Source: Casuarius casuarius (taxonomy: Eukaryota > Chordata > Aves > Casuariiformes > Casuariidae). From it: a stretch of 64,000 bases of DNA. Made by a program: the position numbers and the translations under genes. The first letter of the stretch is position 1; each line of letters begins with the position of its first letter. The DNA lies in assembly GCA_003342895.1 (NCBI GenBank), contig PTFA01000031.1, positions 3,296,603 through 3,360,602 of the forward strand, in the 5' to 3' direction. Of the stretch, positions 26,701-38,520 are shown piece after piece. The notes beneath the pieces were generated by a model. The model was not told the DNA's origin. It did not search any database and was given only the letters and a program-made list of their open reading frames with translations.

Positions 26701-29700
26701 ACTTTGCATGAGAAAAAACTGAATGTGAAAAGAAACAGGCAGAGATCAAGATGAATGATACTGTTCGCAGGTCTAGCAAAAAAGAATTCCAACAACACTT
26801 CTGTGTTTTCTTTACCACTAATATTCTATCAATCTTCATATTTTTGCCACCATAATGCAGTGTTTGCCTATAATCAACATGCAGGTTATTATTATTATAT
26901 TACCTGTTAAACAAGAAATAGATCTTTCACGTATGTGGGGAATATGAATTCAACCAGTAAAGTCAATGCAACTTTAGCGCTTAAGAGAAAAAAGTTCACA
27001 CCTCATAACTGCATGATACAAGTTTGCAAGTCTCCTCTCCTGAGTAGTATCTGTACCACACGGGCAATTTGCATGTTAGAGCATCTTCACCAAAAAAAGC
27101 TGCTGATAGAACATTCTCCATAGGGATCCTTTGTTTTAAAGTTTGCTCTGCTGTACTGGTCAATAGAAACACATCACAAAAATCCATCTTTGTATTGCAT
27201 TCTGAGGCCAACTGTGAAAATAATTTCAATAGGATTCAATAAGATTAAGAAATCTGATTTCAAAATTGATTGATGACAGATTAACTGATTAATCACCTAT
27301 CTATCCATTTCATAAAACTAGCAGAAATGGTTATATCCACAAATAATGATGATTCTAAGTAGTTGCTCTTGACCCATACGAAAGCAGCTTGAACCTTCAT
27401 ACAAGACCTGATAGTTATATTACTTTTTGTACTGCACAGAAACAATTTTCAGTTCTTCATTGAGGATAACGTTCTCATCCAGCCGTTTCTCATTCACAGG
27501 ATACTAAAATAATGCTCACTTCCATGGATCTCATCCAAATTTAGACACCAATAGTTGTTTCTGTGTAAGGCATACCCCTAAAATAAGTACACTTAAGAGC
27601 ATCCTTTACTTTTTAGTCTAGCTCAAACTACTGCAGGTTTTTCATTACCGTTTTTTGTAGGAAGACAACAAAGCCATCTTAGGATTTAATGAGAATGAAT
27701 ACTCTGTAATATTTCTAAAGCTCTAAATCCCTGAAGATTTTCACCTAAGCACTACTGCTGAATTTCAAAATTTTTTCGTATTCTAAAATATAAAGAATTC
27801 TGGTGGAATGAAAATAGTAGTGAACATAATTTAAGTTCAGTGGCAACCTATTATATTTAAGGGAACAAAAATATCCACAGGGGTCTTCCCTTTACAGAGA
27901 CAAATATTTCAATAACATGCTGGGCTTTAGCACCCAAGGCCACGTTCTTCTACACTCAGAAGACATCCTCTTTGTGCAAAGTCATCAATCATCTATTTCT
28001 CCATGCTTTCCAAAAGTGATAGTATAGAATTATGAAGTAACACAAGTGACAAATAGTATGCTGTCCCCATTCACATTTTTTGTTGTTTTTTGAAGTGGCT
28101 CCATTGCTCATGAAAGGTGGCAGACTGACAGCCTTGCAGAATGAAGCCTTTGTTTTCTGTCGTAAAGCATAAGAGGGGCTGTGGCAATGCAAATTCAGCT
28201 GATGTTGCTTTTGAAGTGCTTGCTTTAGAGAGCATATTCAGGCTTCTTTTGCATCAACTGAAAGGAAATTATTCTGCAACTAAATCATACTGGATATAAT
28301 CATGATGTAGCAAACATCAGAATCAGGCTCAAGAAATGAAAAAATAAGTCAGTTTTGCCCATTCAGTCACTGAGTTCTCTTGTCAATCTTAAAGGTTTCA
28401 CAGAACCATCAGTGTAAGTTGTCATATGCATTCTCTGTCCTTATTTTATTCTAGAATCCATGATCTTTGACATTTGCTTTACCTAATCACTTCTGAGTGA
28501 TCATGAAATCACTGAGAAGGCTGCAGGTACAGCAGGTCCAAATTAAACAGGAAAAAGTTTAGATTTTGTCCCCACTGCTAGTTATGTATATGAAGATAAG
28601 TTTCCCCATGCTGTCTACCACTAACTTGCCTGTTCCTTGTCTTCAAAACATTCAATTAGTTCCTACCATTTCAATGCAAATCAGGAGTGCCTCAAGTGTG
28701 ATGAATCCCAGTGAGATTTATTTATGCAGTGACTCTGCAGGTCCAAGTCAGCTTTGATCTGTCCACAGATACACACACACATCCCTCATTTCTTGACGAT
28801 GTGGCTCCCGTCAAATTACTAAGTAGCATGCTACTTTTTGAGTGCACAGAAACACCTTGCACAAGACAAAGTTTTGAGTTCTTTCAATCTACTCCCATAA
28901 GAAAAATGAAAATTCATTTTTCTGCAGTGGCACGTAGTAAGTCACGCAGTTTCCACGGAAATGGTAGATGTATTTTTCTGAGGGAAGCAGACAAGATCTG
29001 CAAGCAGGTGCTGACAATCCTTATATACAGACATAGACCCTCTCTATTATGAAGTTATTCCTACCTAGACTTTCGTTAAGCTTCTCTCTCAAAGTGTTCA
29101 ACAACCTCATCATGACAGATTCGGTGCTCCATAGAGAATACAATGTGAATATGCCATATTACTCAAGTATTTGTATGCTGCATCATCATATTGGGCTAAA
29201 TTAGCATTTTCAGGAAACAAGGGGAAACAATGACTCAGGATAAAATTCTTCACAGCAAACTCTTTGAGGTTTGCCACAAGACCGCAGATAGCTCTAGTCT
29301 CTGAGGAGACTGAATCCCTCTCTCATCCAGCTTGAGCCTCCTCAGCTTTTATCCGGGGATGCGTGTTGGCAGGATAACTTTGCTTACGCTGAATCCCAGA
29401 ACCCTACAGGTGAACAACTTCTGCTATCTGAGTTAGTGCAGATCTCTCTCAGCAACGGACAATAACAGTTAGCTGAACTTGAGCAATTCCTTTTCTGCTG
29501 TCTGGAGAAACCGTTTGTTAATCGTCCTAACAAAGAGAAGGAAAATTGAGGAAAATATAAATAAAGATACAGACCTTTCCCACATATTTCTCCAGGTTTT
29601 CTAAGGCACTGAATCAATTTACAGGACTGTATAAATTTTCTATAATAATCAATAACGCTTTAAAAGAAGTCAGCAGTTTTTAGTACTTAAGTAACTGAAA

Positions 29701-30929
29701 AATAGATTTGTTGTAAAAAGGTGAACTTGGCAATTATGGCCATCTTAAGGAAAGATTCACGTTTTGTTAATTTTAAAGCATAATAACGTAATTAAAAGCA
29801 ATTAAAAAAATAGATATTGTGTTGTATTTCATTATGTTTAACGTGCAAGCAAAGCTTTCACTGAGCAGGGCATTTTGGATAAATGTACAGCAAGCCTGTA
29901 TTCAGTACATCAGGAAGTCCATGTCACATCTTCGCTATTTACTAGGACTCCAAGCAGATGCAAGTGATGCCTGCACTGGAGTGTCCAATGTACAGGCCTT
30001 AGAAACTTGCCTCAGTATATTTAAGTATAAATGCACACTAGGCCAGTCCTTATGGCCTCTGAAAGACCAAAAGAACAGGTATGAACTCTCAGGGTTAATC
30101 AATAGCTGTCAAGGGCTACTTTTCTCCTTCAGTTTAGCTGTTCACTTGGGTTTTGACCACAGTTCAAACACTGAATCATACAATATCTATTTCAGCCTGC
30201 TCAGTAAGCACTATTAACCAACTGCTGTACTTCAGAATGAGTTAATCTTCCTTCTGTACAAACAGCATGGCCAAATTAATATCAAAACAAATCTCCCATT
30301 CTAAAGCTTCAAGACATGCACACAACTTCTCAGCTCCAACAGCACCTGGGCTAGATTTACTTCTCAACAGCACATAAGCAGATGTCCTCTACCACTCCCT
30401 TATAGGTCATAGGAAGGCACATGGTAATGAGCTTGAAGATCCACTACGGAGCCCTAGATATGGCAACAGCTGCACTTCTGCACTTGGTATGAATTACCAA
30501 GTTTCAGCTAAAAGACATTTTAGGAATAAAAACTTCAGAGTCAGTCTCTCATTGAGTAGAGCTTTCAATCTTGTACAAACAAAATTTTGTCTGTAAACTT
30601 CAGTCTCAAGCCAATGGGCAGCAGCATTTTCTAAAAACTTCCATAAAAGGGACTTTTCCACATACACTCATTAGGTGACCAAATAACATATGCAATTTAA
30701 AAGTTTGCATAAGAACTCTTAGCATTTATTCTTAAGGATAAAGTTAGCGTGACAGAATGTTATGCAGAAAGAAAACAAATACATTAAAGTGAAACAGTCA
30801 AAGGCAGGTTCTGCAACCAAACAGAAGGAAAGGTAAAAAAGTCCATTTCATGTAAGAATTGATGAAGACAGTCCTGGTCTATGTACCTGCTCTTCTAGGC
30901 ACCACTGGATATTGTTCTGATGTATGTAG
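20721..30929. other. Long noncoding AT-rich stretch with simple repeats
   Basis: Holds A-rich segments (21220-21260), an A17 run (21979-21995), a (CCA)5 plus C6 segment (22445-22470), a G8 run (22499-22506), an A17 run (24076-24092), and three copies of CACAAAAGT within 25021-25070. Open frames reach 132 codons (29819-30217) without recognisable similarity. No exon, transposon or RNA gene is identified. Confidence 0.5.
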
Positions 30930-31030
30930 GAGACTGATTATTTTAGTGAAGTAATTAATCAAGTAATGACTATACTTGTGTGTTCAATTATGGTCTTTAT
31001 GGTTGATTAATCTTTATAATAAATGTCATT
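30930..31030. promoter_or_regulatory. Candidate regulatory stretch with paired homeodomain-type sites
   Basis: Contains GTAATTAATC (30951-30960), GTAATGA (30963-30969), CAATTATGG (30985-30993) and the palindrome GATTAATC (31005-31012) within about 60 bp. Clustering of such cores is typical of developmental enhancers, but AT-rich DNA produces them by chance as well. Confidence 0.22.
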
Positions 31031-32020
31031 ACTGGCTCTATTTTTTCCACCCAGGGCAAAGAAGGCCAATGTACAAGATGAGGAGATAGCTATAACAAAC
31101 TTGCACATGTAGAAGGCATCATAAGAGATGGTGTTTAGGATATTATTTTTCAGTGTCAGAAATATCAGCTTGTTTACTGAAGCTGAAAAATATAATCAAC
31201 AATCCTTTGCAGTTGCACCAGCTTGTCAGTTCTATGCTTTTTAATCATTAGAAAGCAGGCTTTTTAACAGTCCAAAATGCCCCTAAGCTTTCCTGAAACA
31301 GTAGGGAAGGCAGGAAAAGAGCAAAGCTTTATGTTTACAGTCAGATTTTACACTATCTGTTTTCTTTGCAAAGGCTCTGATTAAGATAAGCAAGGCAATG
31401 TTAAGTCACATCACCTCTAGCAGCACATATTCTCAGTTCTCATTAGCTAAACAGCACCTAGTTGAATCCATACTTCCCAAAACAGTATGCATGCTGCAAA
31501 CAAGGCTGGAGAGTCAACAGGGAAGTTTCATGAATCTATTGTTTGAACTGAAAAAACATGACCTTTCATGAACAGAAAAGGTACTGCATGTTATCAGAAT
31601 AATTTTTTTTTCAGAAGGAATGCTAAATCTCCACTCTTTCTGCTCTCCTGGGAACAACATTAGGCCAACTATGACAGTTAAATTTGAAAAGCAGCCACCA
31701 CTTTTCAGAGACACTAATTCAGCTTCATGGTCTGATAAAACAGCCTACAATTAACCTCTCCCCTAAAAAAAATGTACCAAAAGACAAAGACCATATCAAA
31801 TGACTGTAGAAAATACTCCAAGGAATCAGAAGAGACCTACACAGACAACTTCTGAGTGGGTCTATGTCACCACTTTTCACTGTGGTTAATTTCCACAGTC
31901 TGCAGGTGCAATGGACAACTTGAATCTTTGCAGGATTTTTTATTACCAAACTAGTTATAGGTCATTAGTTTTACAGTCCACATCAAATACTACCTAAATT
32001 TCCCTTTGGGGATCATCTTG
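31031..32020. other. Noncoding AT-rich stretch
   Basis: Two minus-strand frames of 66 and 74 codons (31514-31714, 31725-31949) are not recognised. No other structure is seen. Confidence 0.5.
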
Positions 32021-32042
32021 TATATCTAATATATTAGATATA
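32021..32042. repeat. Perfect 22-bp AT palindrome
   Basis: Self-complementary over 22 bp with no spacer, centred between 32031 and 32032 and containing CTAATATATTAG. It runs into further alternating TA sequence to 32056. Such TA-rich palindromes can extrude as cruciforms. Confidence 0.92.
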
Positions 32043-33335
32043 TATTATATATATTAATTAGTTAAAATACGCTTAGTCTTCTCCTAATTACTCATTGTTT
32101 AATTACCGTATTTAAAAGGTAGCTAGATAGAGGCATATGTATACACAAATATATTTAAAGTCAGTTGACAAAAAAGTTACACTAATGCTTTTAAAAAGAA
32201 AAGTCTGGATTAATGTTTTTAGGGGTTTTTTTTGATGATAGTGACATGTCAGATAAAGTGCTTTAAGCCTATTTTGCATTGTGATTTGCTTTTTGGTATG
32301 TATTTACTTTTCATACAGTTCACCGATGGAAAGCTGAGCATGATGCAAGTACACAGCATTTACACTAAAATGACTCATTAATCTGTTGGTTTCCTGAATG
32401 TAAGCCCCCAGAAAATACCTTCAGAAAGATATGCAGTGAAACTTGTCTTAGGAGACAATTCAAACAACTGAGTGCTTAACAGTGGCAAACCTGGGATGAA
32501 TGTTTCTACTTAGAATTCTAGCGAGACCGTTTAGGGGGCAATAAGGTCATCTAAGACACAGAAGTGCTGAAAATACAGTGAAACTTGGTACTACAGCTAC
32601 ATGTTGCCTAGCGACTCAGTGTTTCTGATATCAGAATAATAAGGCATGCATAAACTGGCTTTGACTAAGCATCTATTTGCATAGATTTGGTGGAGATTCT
32701 CTTTATTAAAATAAGAATTTTTAAGACTCAAAACTTAACTCAAAAGTTACCATAAGAATTCCTTTGAGCTAAATCCATTAGGAGTACACTAAGTAAACAA
32801 GCCTACATCCAAAACACAGACCAAATCAACACAACCAGAGAGTGAAACAATAGCAATAGTATCTCCAGGAGCAGGCTGCATGCAAATCTTTGCGAGGATT
32901 CATTGTTTTGGGAGTATGGAGTTTTAGCTATTTCTTCAAGTTTGATTTCTTCAACCCTGTAAATATTTATGCAGGTACTCAGCATTACGCACATGTACAG
33001 TTCCATGTATTTTAAGGTTTCTGTGGATGTTCAGTCACATGCTTATGAAATATTTACAAAACAAGCACTAAATGAAAATTCACTTCCAGGCACAAAGCCA
33101 CAATTTTGCATTTAATTTTGGTTCTAATAAGCCACATACTGAAATCTCGGCTGAAATATTGAAGTCAGCTCTGGTGATTTTAGGTCAGTAGCATGCAATA
33201 CTATCACATTTTACATTGTATCAGACGGCTACGGAAGTTACGTGAACCTGGAGACAGCCTGCAGTGAAAGATTTCTGAATCTCCGCAGTTTCAGCGATTT
33301 CACACATATCAGCCACAGATGGAGTAAACTCCCTC
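32043..33335. other. Noncoding stretch containing an RFX X-box-like site
   Basis: Mostly AT-rich. An X-box-like motif at 32603-32615 is listed separately. A GC-richer interval starts at about 33220 and continues into the hairpin at 33336. Confidence 0.5.
32603..32615. promoter_or_regulatory. RFX X-box-like inverted half-sites
   Basis: GTTGCCTAGCGAC fits the X-box form GTNRCC-(N)-RGYAAC with one mismatch and a 1-nt spacer. RFX factors bind such sites in promoters and enhancers of ciliary and neural genes. A single site without a promoter nearby is weak evidence. Confidence 0.25.
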
Positions 33336-33386
33336 TGACTGGCTACTTCCCAAGTTTCTTGCCCTGCGTGGAGGAGTAGCCAGTCA
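33336..33386. repeat. Inverted repeat, 12-bp GC-containing arms, 27-nt loop
   Basis: Arms TGACTGGCTACT (33336-33347) and AGTAGCCAGTCA (33375-33386) are perfect reverse complements. One wobble and one further G:C pair continue the stem inward. Half the arm pairs are G:C, so it is less likely to be a composition effect than the AT-rich hairpins nearby. Confidence 0.9.
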
Positions 33387-35092
33387 ATGCTGCCACAACA
33401 GTTAGTCTAACTTCTCCAGCTTTCTTTATCAAGCAGTGGATTTTTGGGAGAAGAGGAAAAATAGCAATTCAATCATTTTCACGAGCACAGAGGAATAGAA
33501 AAAGCAGAAGAGAAGATTCTTCAACCCACACAGCCAAAATGGAAGAGAGGAGGGTAAGCTCAAGAAATTCTGGTGCTATTGTCTTCTGCCACTCTCTCCT
33601 CCTATCTGCCACTGGAGAGGTAAGGCACCAGCTGATATAAAGTTTGTACTAGTTTGGCTACCCCTACCTTCCACTCATATACACCTTTCCCAGCGGATAT
33701 GGAGTCAGCTTTCAGTAAGTTAATTCAAGTTATAATTTGTCTTATTTCATACATACACATGATAACACATGATATATCTAGCTGGCTAACTCCCTAGATG
33801 ATATGGGATTAAGTTTGAGTGACCATCCATCACCCATTCAGATTGTGGACACGTGTCTCACTGCCTTCTCAATACTAGCCTTTCCTTCCCCTTAAACCTC
33901 CAGGTCAGTAATATGCCTATATAAGTTTTAGCTCTAACAGCTATTTTAGGAGCTGGCTGATAATTGAAAAGCTTCAGATTTCCAGCAGCAATAAGGCAAC
34001 AAATAATTACACATTAAGAGAAAAGAGGGTTTTGGTTTTGTTTTCTTAACCCCTTACTGACATACAAGGTAAGTAACATTAGCAAGTGTCCTGCCTTCTC
34101 ACTACCAATTAGGTGAGAAGAAATCAGTCACACAGTATTAAAATCACAATTGAGAATGAATATTTGCAAATGTTGCATGTAGCTCAGTTTGCTATGACTC
34201 ACCAGTTCCCATTATTCACAGGCACTCAAAATTTCCTAATGATTTTAAGATGACAATTATGATTCTTAAAAATTTTACAGATAATGCTTCAAAAATTCCG
34301 AACACAGTCTGTTCTTCAGAACATATTTGTTATCTGGTAAAATAAAATTGCTGGTATATTTCACAGGCACTATTCAATGAGACAAATTATTAGAACATAT
34401 AGGTATGGCAAATTAGTTGAAATACCCAAATTTGTACCTAGAAATCTTGAACAATATGAGCTGTCTTAATATCCTGTAACCCTAGCAGTTGTGACTTGAC
34501 TCATTATTCTAAATGAAGCTGGTATAACTAGCAAAATGAGGAAGGCGACTAATTCTCCCCAACAATTCATATAGCTCTGTGCACTCCCCTCTCCCCCACC
34601 TTTTTGGAACAATTATGCTAAACACACTACTAATTGCTCTGTGATCGAAATCAGCATTTGTCAATGGATAAAGATTAAGGAAGTTAATCAGCTTCATTTA
34701 GAATTATCCAGTTTTATATGGACAAGTTTATTTACTGAAAAATGAAATTTTGGGTGTACTGTGTTTGTGAATTGTGCTGAAATTGATAAAGAGCTTCAGA
34801 GAAGAAAAAAGAAATAAGAATGATCTGAAAGTTTGTTTTGACATTTTCAGAGAAAAATAGTTGAACCTTTTGTGTCAAAACAAAGTTCCAAGAAAAAAAA
34901 TAAGCCAAGTCTAATTAAATAAAAAATGATAAAGAACATTACAAAATGAAGTAATTCATCTAAAGTTAAGTGAAAGAATCAGTCACTTTAGAATTTCTTT
35001 TTTCAGTTCTGCTCCAAATTAAGTAAAAGAATATACAGATCTATTCCTATGATCTTTTTAGGGTATTTAGACCTTGAATATAAGTAATCAAA
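33387..35092. other. Noncoding stretch
   Basis: Purine-rich at about 33449-33560, then AT-rich. No exon, transposon or RNA gene is recognised. Confidence 0.5.
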
Positions 35093-35557
35093 ATGCACAT
35101 ACTGATGAGAGTTAACTTGATTCATGCTTGTTTGTTTGTTTTTCTCTACATCGTTAGCAAGTGTAGCAAGTTATCCATTACTCTAATGAAGACAAATTCC
35201 TTTTATCAACTCCAGTTGATTCATGTTAGTGTTGTTTTTTTTTTTCTTCCAATAAAGACGAGCTTCTTTAGCTCTGCCATTTCAAAGCAATACTGGAGTT
35301 ATCCACAAGCGGGAACATTTTATGGAAAAGTGAGTAGAAAATCTAATGCTTCCATCAGCTTCTTGAGACTACCTACCAGAAATAAAAAAAAAATTATCAG
35401 AAGACTGCACAACTTGAATAAAGCGTTGTGCAAAAGGTTGACACATACATATCATCATTCCTTCAGAGGCAGTAATGAGGTCTCCTTTGGCAGAAAAGTT
35501 TGCATTATAAGCATCAATATTTGCAGTGAAAACAATACTCTGACTAGCCAGACATAG
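35093..35557 (+). other. Unsupported 154-codon open frame
   Basis: A plus-strand frame rich in Phe, Ile, Ser and Lys, as expected from AT-rich noncoding DNA. It has no recognisable domain, no Kozak-like start context and no splice sites at its ends. The T11 run at 35235-35245 accounts for its FFF stretch. Judged a chance frame. Confidence 0.08.
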
Positions 35558-38043
35558 CTAAATGTTGAAACCATTCTTTCTGTAACAGAATCTAAAAGAA
35601 ACTGCTATCTGGAAGCCACAGAAGTATAGCTTACCTTAACGCTTAAGGAAAGGTCAGATTCTGAAGAACTCTTTAACTTCTTGTGTATTTGAAAGTTCGA
35701 GTCTTAAAAGTGTGGGTGTGGGGAATCATTTAAAATTCTTTGCAAAGGACCCTGAAGTAATACTGGCAAGGCTAAATCTCCGCAGTACTTTTCAATTTTT
35801 TTTTTTTTTTAAATCTCTTCTTTATCAGTCTCTAGAAACTTGATAGCCAGAAGCCTCAGTTTTTGCCACAGGTGCATCCAGCCACTTTTGTATTCTCTGT
35901 AAATAGTCATGGCTCTGCCTAAGACAAAGGCACCTAACCCATGTATAGATACTGTCCATTTCATGACAGCATTCTCTAAAGCACAACTGTTGCCTTCCTA
36001 AGGGGGTACAGGCACTTACATCTTCATTTCACATTGGCCAGAGGTGGGTCAGCCCTATCATGTAGTTATATTTAACACAGAGCTCTTCCCAGGTGAATTA
36101 GGCTCAACTGAGAGGTCACACTTGTTTAGGCTAGCTCATAGTGAGGGATCAGGGAATTTACAACCTGTCTGCACCTTTACTGGTAGGTTTACTCGCACCC
36201 TGCTCCAACCTGCAGTAAGGAACACAAGGTGAGCGAGGTAAATACTTTCTTCTAGTGGCAAAGGTGAGCAATATGTCACAGCTCCTCCCCATTACATGAA
36301 TGGATCCTCTGCAGACATGCAGAACAGCTGACTGACCTCTGCATAGTCATCAAGTCTAATGTTTCAGAGAAGTACCAGCACAGATCAACTGTAGTGTACA
36401 ATATACAACAGGCCAAATGCTTCCTGAAGCCACCGAGGCAATGTTGGCAGGGTGAATTGTCTTTGTGGTTGCACCCCATCTTTTTCTGTGTTTTTCCTCC
36501 ATCACGCTCCATTTTCCTTCCCCAGGGATGAGGGGCCTATGCCAACACACTTATGGCGAGGTGTGGTGAGGGTAGCCATCTGAACACTAAAAAGAGACAC
36601 TCAAATATGTGGATTATCAGTAAGGGATTTAAGGAATCCTCTAAGAGATGCAAGGAGCTTCAGACTTTTGGCTAAAGACTTGCAACCTGCTCCCAAGTTA
36701 CAGAATCACAGTCAAAGTTAATGAATGAGCATTTTACAGCTCCTTGCAAGACCATATGATTCCTCTCCTAGAAGCTATGCTTCAGCACCTGCCAGCTTAG
36801 AGACCAGGGGATTCTGTCTTTCCCAAACTTGCATCTCCTGTAGAAACATGTTGCTGTTCTGTCTGCCAAGTCAGTAGAACACCTGAAAATGAACATTTCT
36901 GGTGACAATTATTTTCAGCTCAGGAAGCTGCTAGTAAGCCAAACAGTGGGTTTACAAGCTGAAAATACATCATAAAAAATGAGCAGGCAATCACCAAAGC
37001 AGAACTATAGGCCTCAAAATTCAGGCGTGTTCCTGTCATAACCTGTAAATGTTAATGGCGGAATCCACCCTGAGATTTACAATATTTTTTACTTACTATT
37101 TGAAAAACAAAGACTTTAAAGTATTAGCTCAAAAAAGTTACTTAAGTGACACTCCAGTGTTGATAAGTGTTCTCCACCTATGACAGCAAAATTCTGTTTA
37201 TTCAGCTTAACAGTCAAAATGAATACTGTTCTTAGATCTACAGAATCAGTGAAGCTTATGGAGGAAAAAAAAAAAGGAAAAGAAAAAAAAAGAACATACA
37301 CACCAAACAGTATCTCATCTGTTTCATAAATTATAAAAAGCAGCAGCCTGATAATGGAAAACAGTATGAATGTGGAATGCTTTGTGTTGCTAATTTCAAA
37401 AAGGTAATAGATAGAGCCAAAAAGATAGTAGAGTTTGATTTTCATAAATTAGCCTGACCCTCGAAGGGAGAAGAATAGCCAAAAAAACCCAAAAGAACAG
37501 AAAAAACCCCACAAACATGAAAAAACAACAAATGAAAAATTGTTTGTAGTTTTGCTGGTAAACAAAGCATGACAAGGAAATAGTATGGGACAAATGATGC
37601 AACCTCAAAATGTTACATCTATCTATACATCCATTTGAATGCATCATTTTCTCTTATAAAAATACAGTTGCTGTCTGGCAGACTAGATATCAAAATGCTC
37701 CAATTTTGTATAATGTCTTCCTCTGACTCACAATTTTGTCTGGAATATAGTAGTTTGGTTTTAATTACAGGTTATGCCATTGTATAGACAAACAGTACTA
37801 ACAATTTGCCAATATTTAAATTGCTGAGGTTTCCTTTCAGCATTAACAACGTGACATTCTTTTACATGATCAGGATTCAGTGACTTTTGCCAAAGACGCC
37901 AGGAAATCACAGTTGTTTTATTTTTCAAATACGAACGTATTGTGAGAAAGAAAACAAAAACCAAAGCAATGGACATTGTATGACGATTTTACTATACTAA
38001 CCAGAAATAAAGTTGCATTCACCAGCCAGAGGTGCCTTAAAAT
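35558..38043. other. Noncoding stretch with homopolymers
   Basis: Contains T15 (35796-35810) and A-rich segments at 37264-37293 and 37478-37540 that give stop-free minus-strand frames (109 codons at 37116-37445, 83 codons at 37396-37647) by composition. No gene or element is recognised. Confidence 0.5.
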
Positions 38044-38520
38044 ATGAGCTCAATTACTCTTGCAGTGTACAAATTAAGATTACATCTATGTTGCTACCTC
38101 AGGTCAACCATGAGGTCATCCTCAACCAGCATTCTTGGCCTTTTCCCCATCTGTATTGTACTTCAGAGCCTATACTTAGATTTTTCACATGATCCTTTCT
38201 TATTTCCCCACTGTGACACTAAGATGTGCCCCAGATTCCTTGCACGCTTCAAGCAAGGCCCAGCCTTTCTCAAAAAAGCCGGTTTCTCCTTTTGTATTTG
38301 CTTATACCTATGGATAGCAAGGAGAAGAAAGGGCATACAGCAGAACGGAAAGCAGAAGCTGAGGGTTTGGGGTACTGATGACATATGTCTGATGCTCAAG
38401 ATTATAGTATTTAAAGTATACTTTAAATACTATAAATGCTGGAAGAGAGTGCTGTGCAAAAAATTGGGGTTGAGCTCATGCCCAGAAGTTCACACAAACT
38501 TCCAGGTGCCAAGTAGATAG
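38044..38520 (+). other. Unsupported 158-codon open frame, longest in the window
   Basis: The longest ATG-started frame. The product is Cys- and Leu-rich with no domain I recognise. It runs through the 34-bp palindrome at 38402-38435, which encodes the IIVFKVYFKYYK stretch. No splice sites, promoter or codon bias supports translation. Overlapping minus-strand frames (78, 65 and 62 codons) show the interval is simply poor in stops. Judged a chance frame. Confidence 0.1.
38402..38435. repeat. Perfect 34-bp palindrome without spacer
   Basis: Every base from 38402 to 38418 pairs with its partner from 38435 to 38419; the centre is GTATAC at 38416-38421 and the symmetry fails at the next pair outward (A/A). 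Arms contain ATAGTATTTAAAGTA. A gap-free perfect palindrome of this length is unlikely by chance in 64 kb even in AT-rich DNA, and such sequences tend to be unstable. Possible explanations are a cruciform-forming site, a fold-back repair scar, or the fused ends of a small inverted element. Confidence 0.95.

Noticed and set aside
29819..30217. 132-codon plus-strand frame as a gene
   Set aside because: No domain, start context or splice signals recognised; AT-rich chance frame.
35093..35557. 154-codon frame as a gene
   Set aside because: Phe/Ile/Ser/Lys-rich product is typical of translated AT-rich noncoding DNA; no homology recognised.
35695..35703. GTTCGAGTC, resembling the tRNA T-loop/B box
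   Set aside because: The flanking bases do not form a T-stem, and no acceptor, D or anticodon arms can be folded upstream.
36700..36715. ACAGAATCACAGT as a CR1 terminal repeat
   Set aside because: No CR1 body follows on either side; the same short word at 46286 is also isolated.
37261..37540. Minus-strand hydrophobic frames (109 and 83 codons) as membrane proteins
   Set aside because: Their Phe-rich segments are simply the translation of A-rich runs on the plus strand.
38044..38520. Longest open frame (158 codons) as a gene
   Set aside because: No recognisable domain, no splice or promoter context, overlapping open frames on the other strand, and it runs through a palindrome. Length is within chance range for 64 kb.
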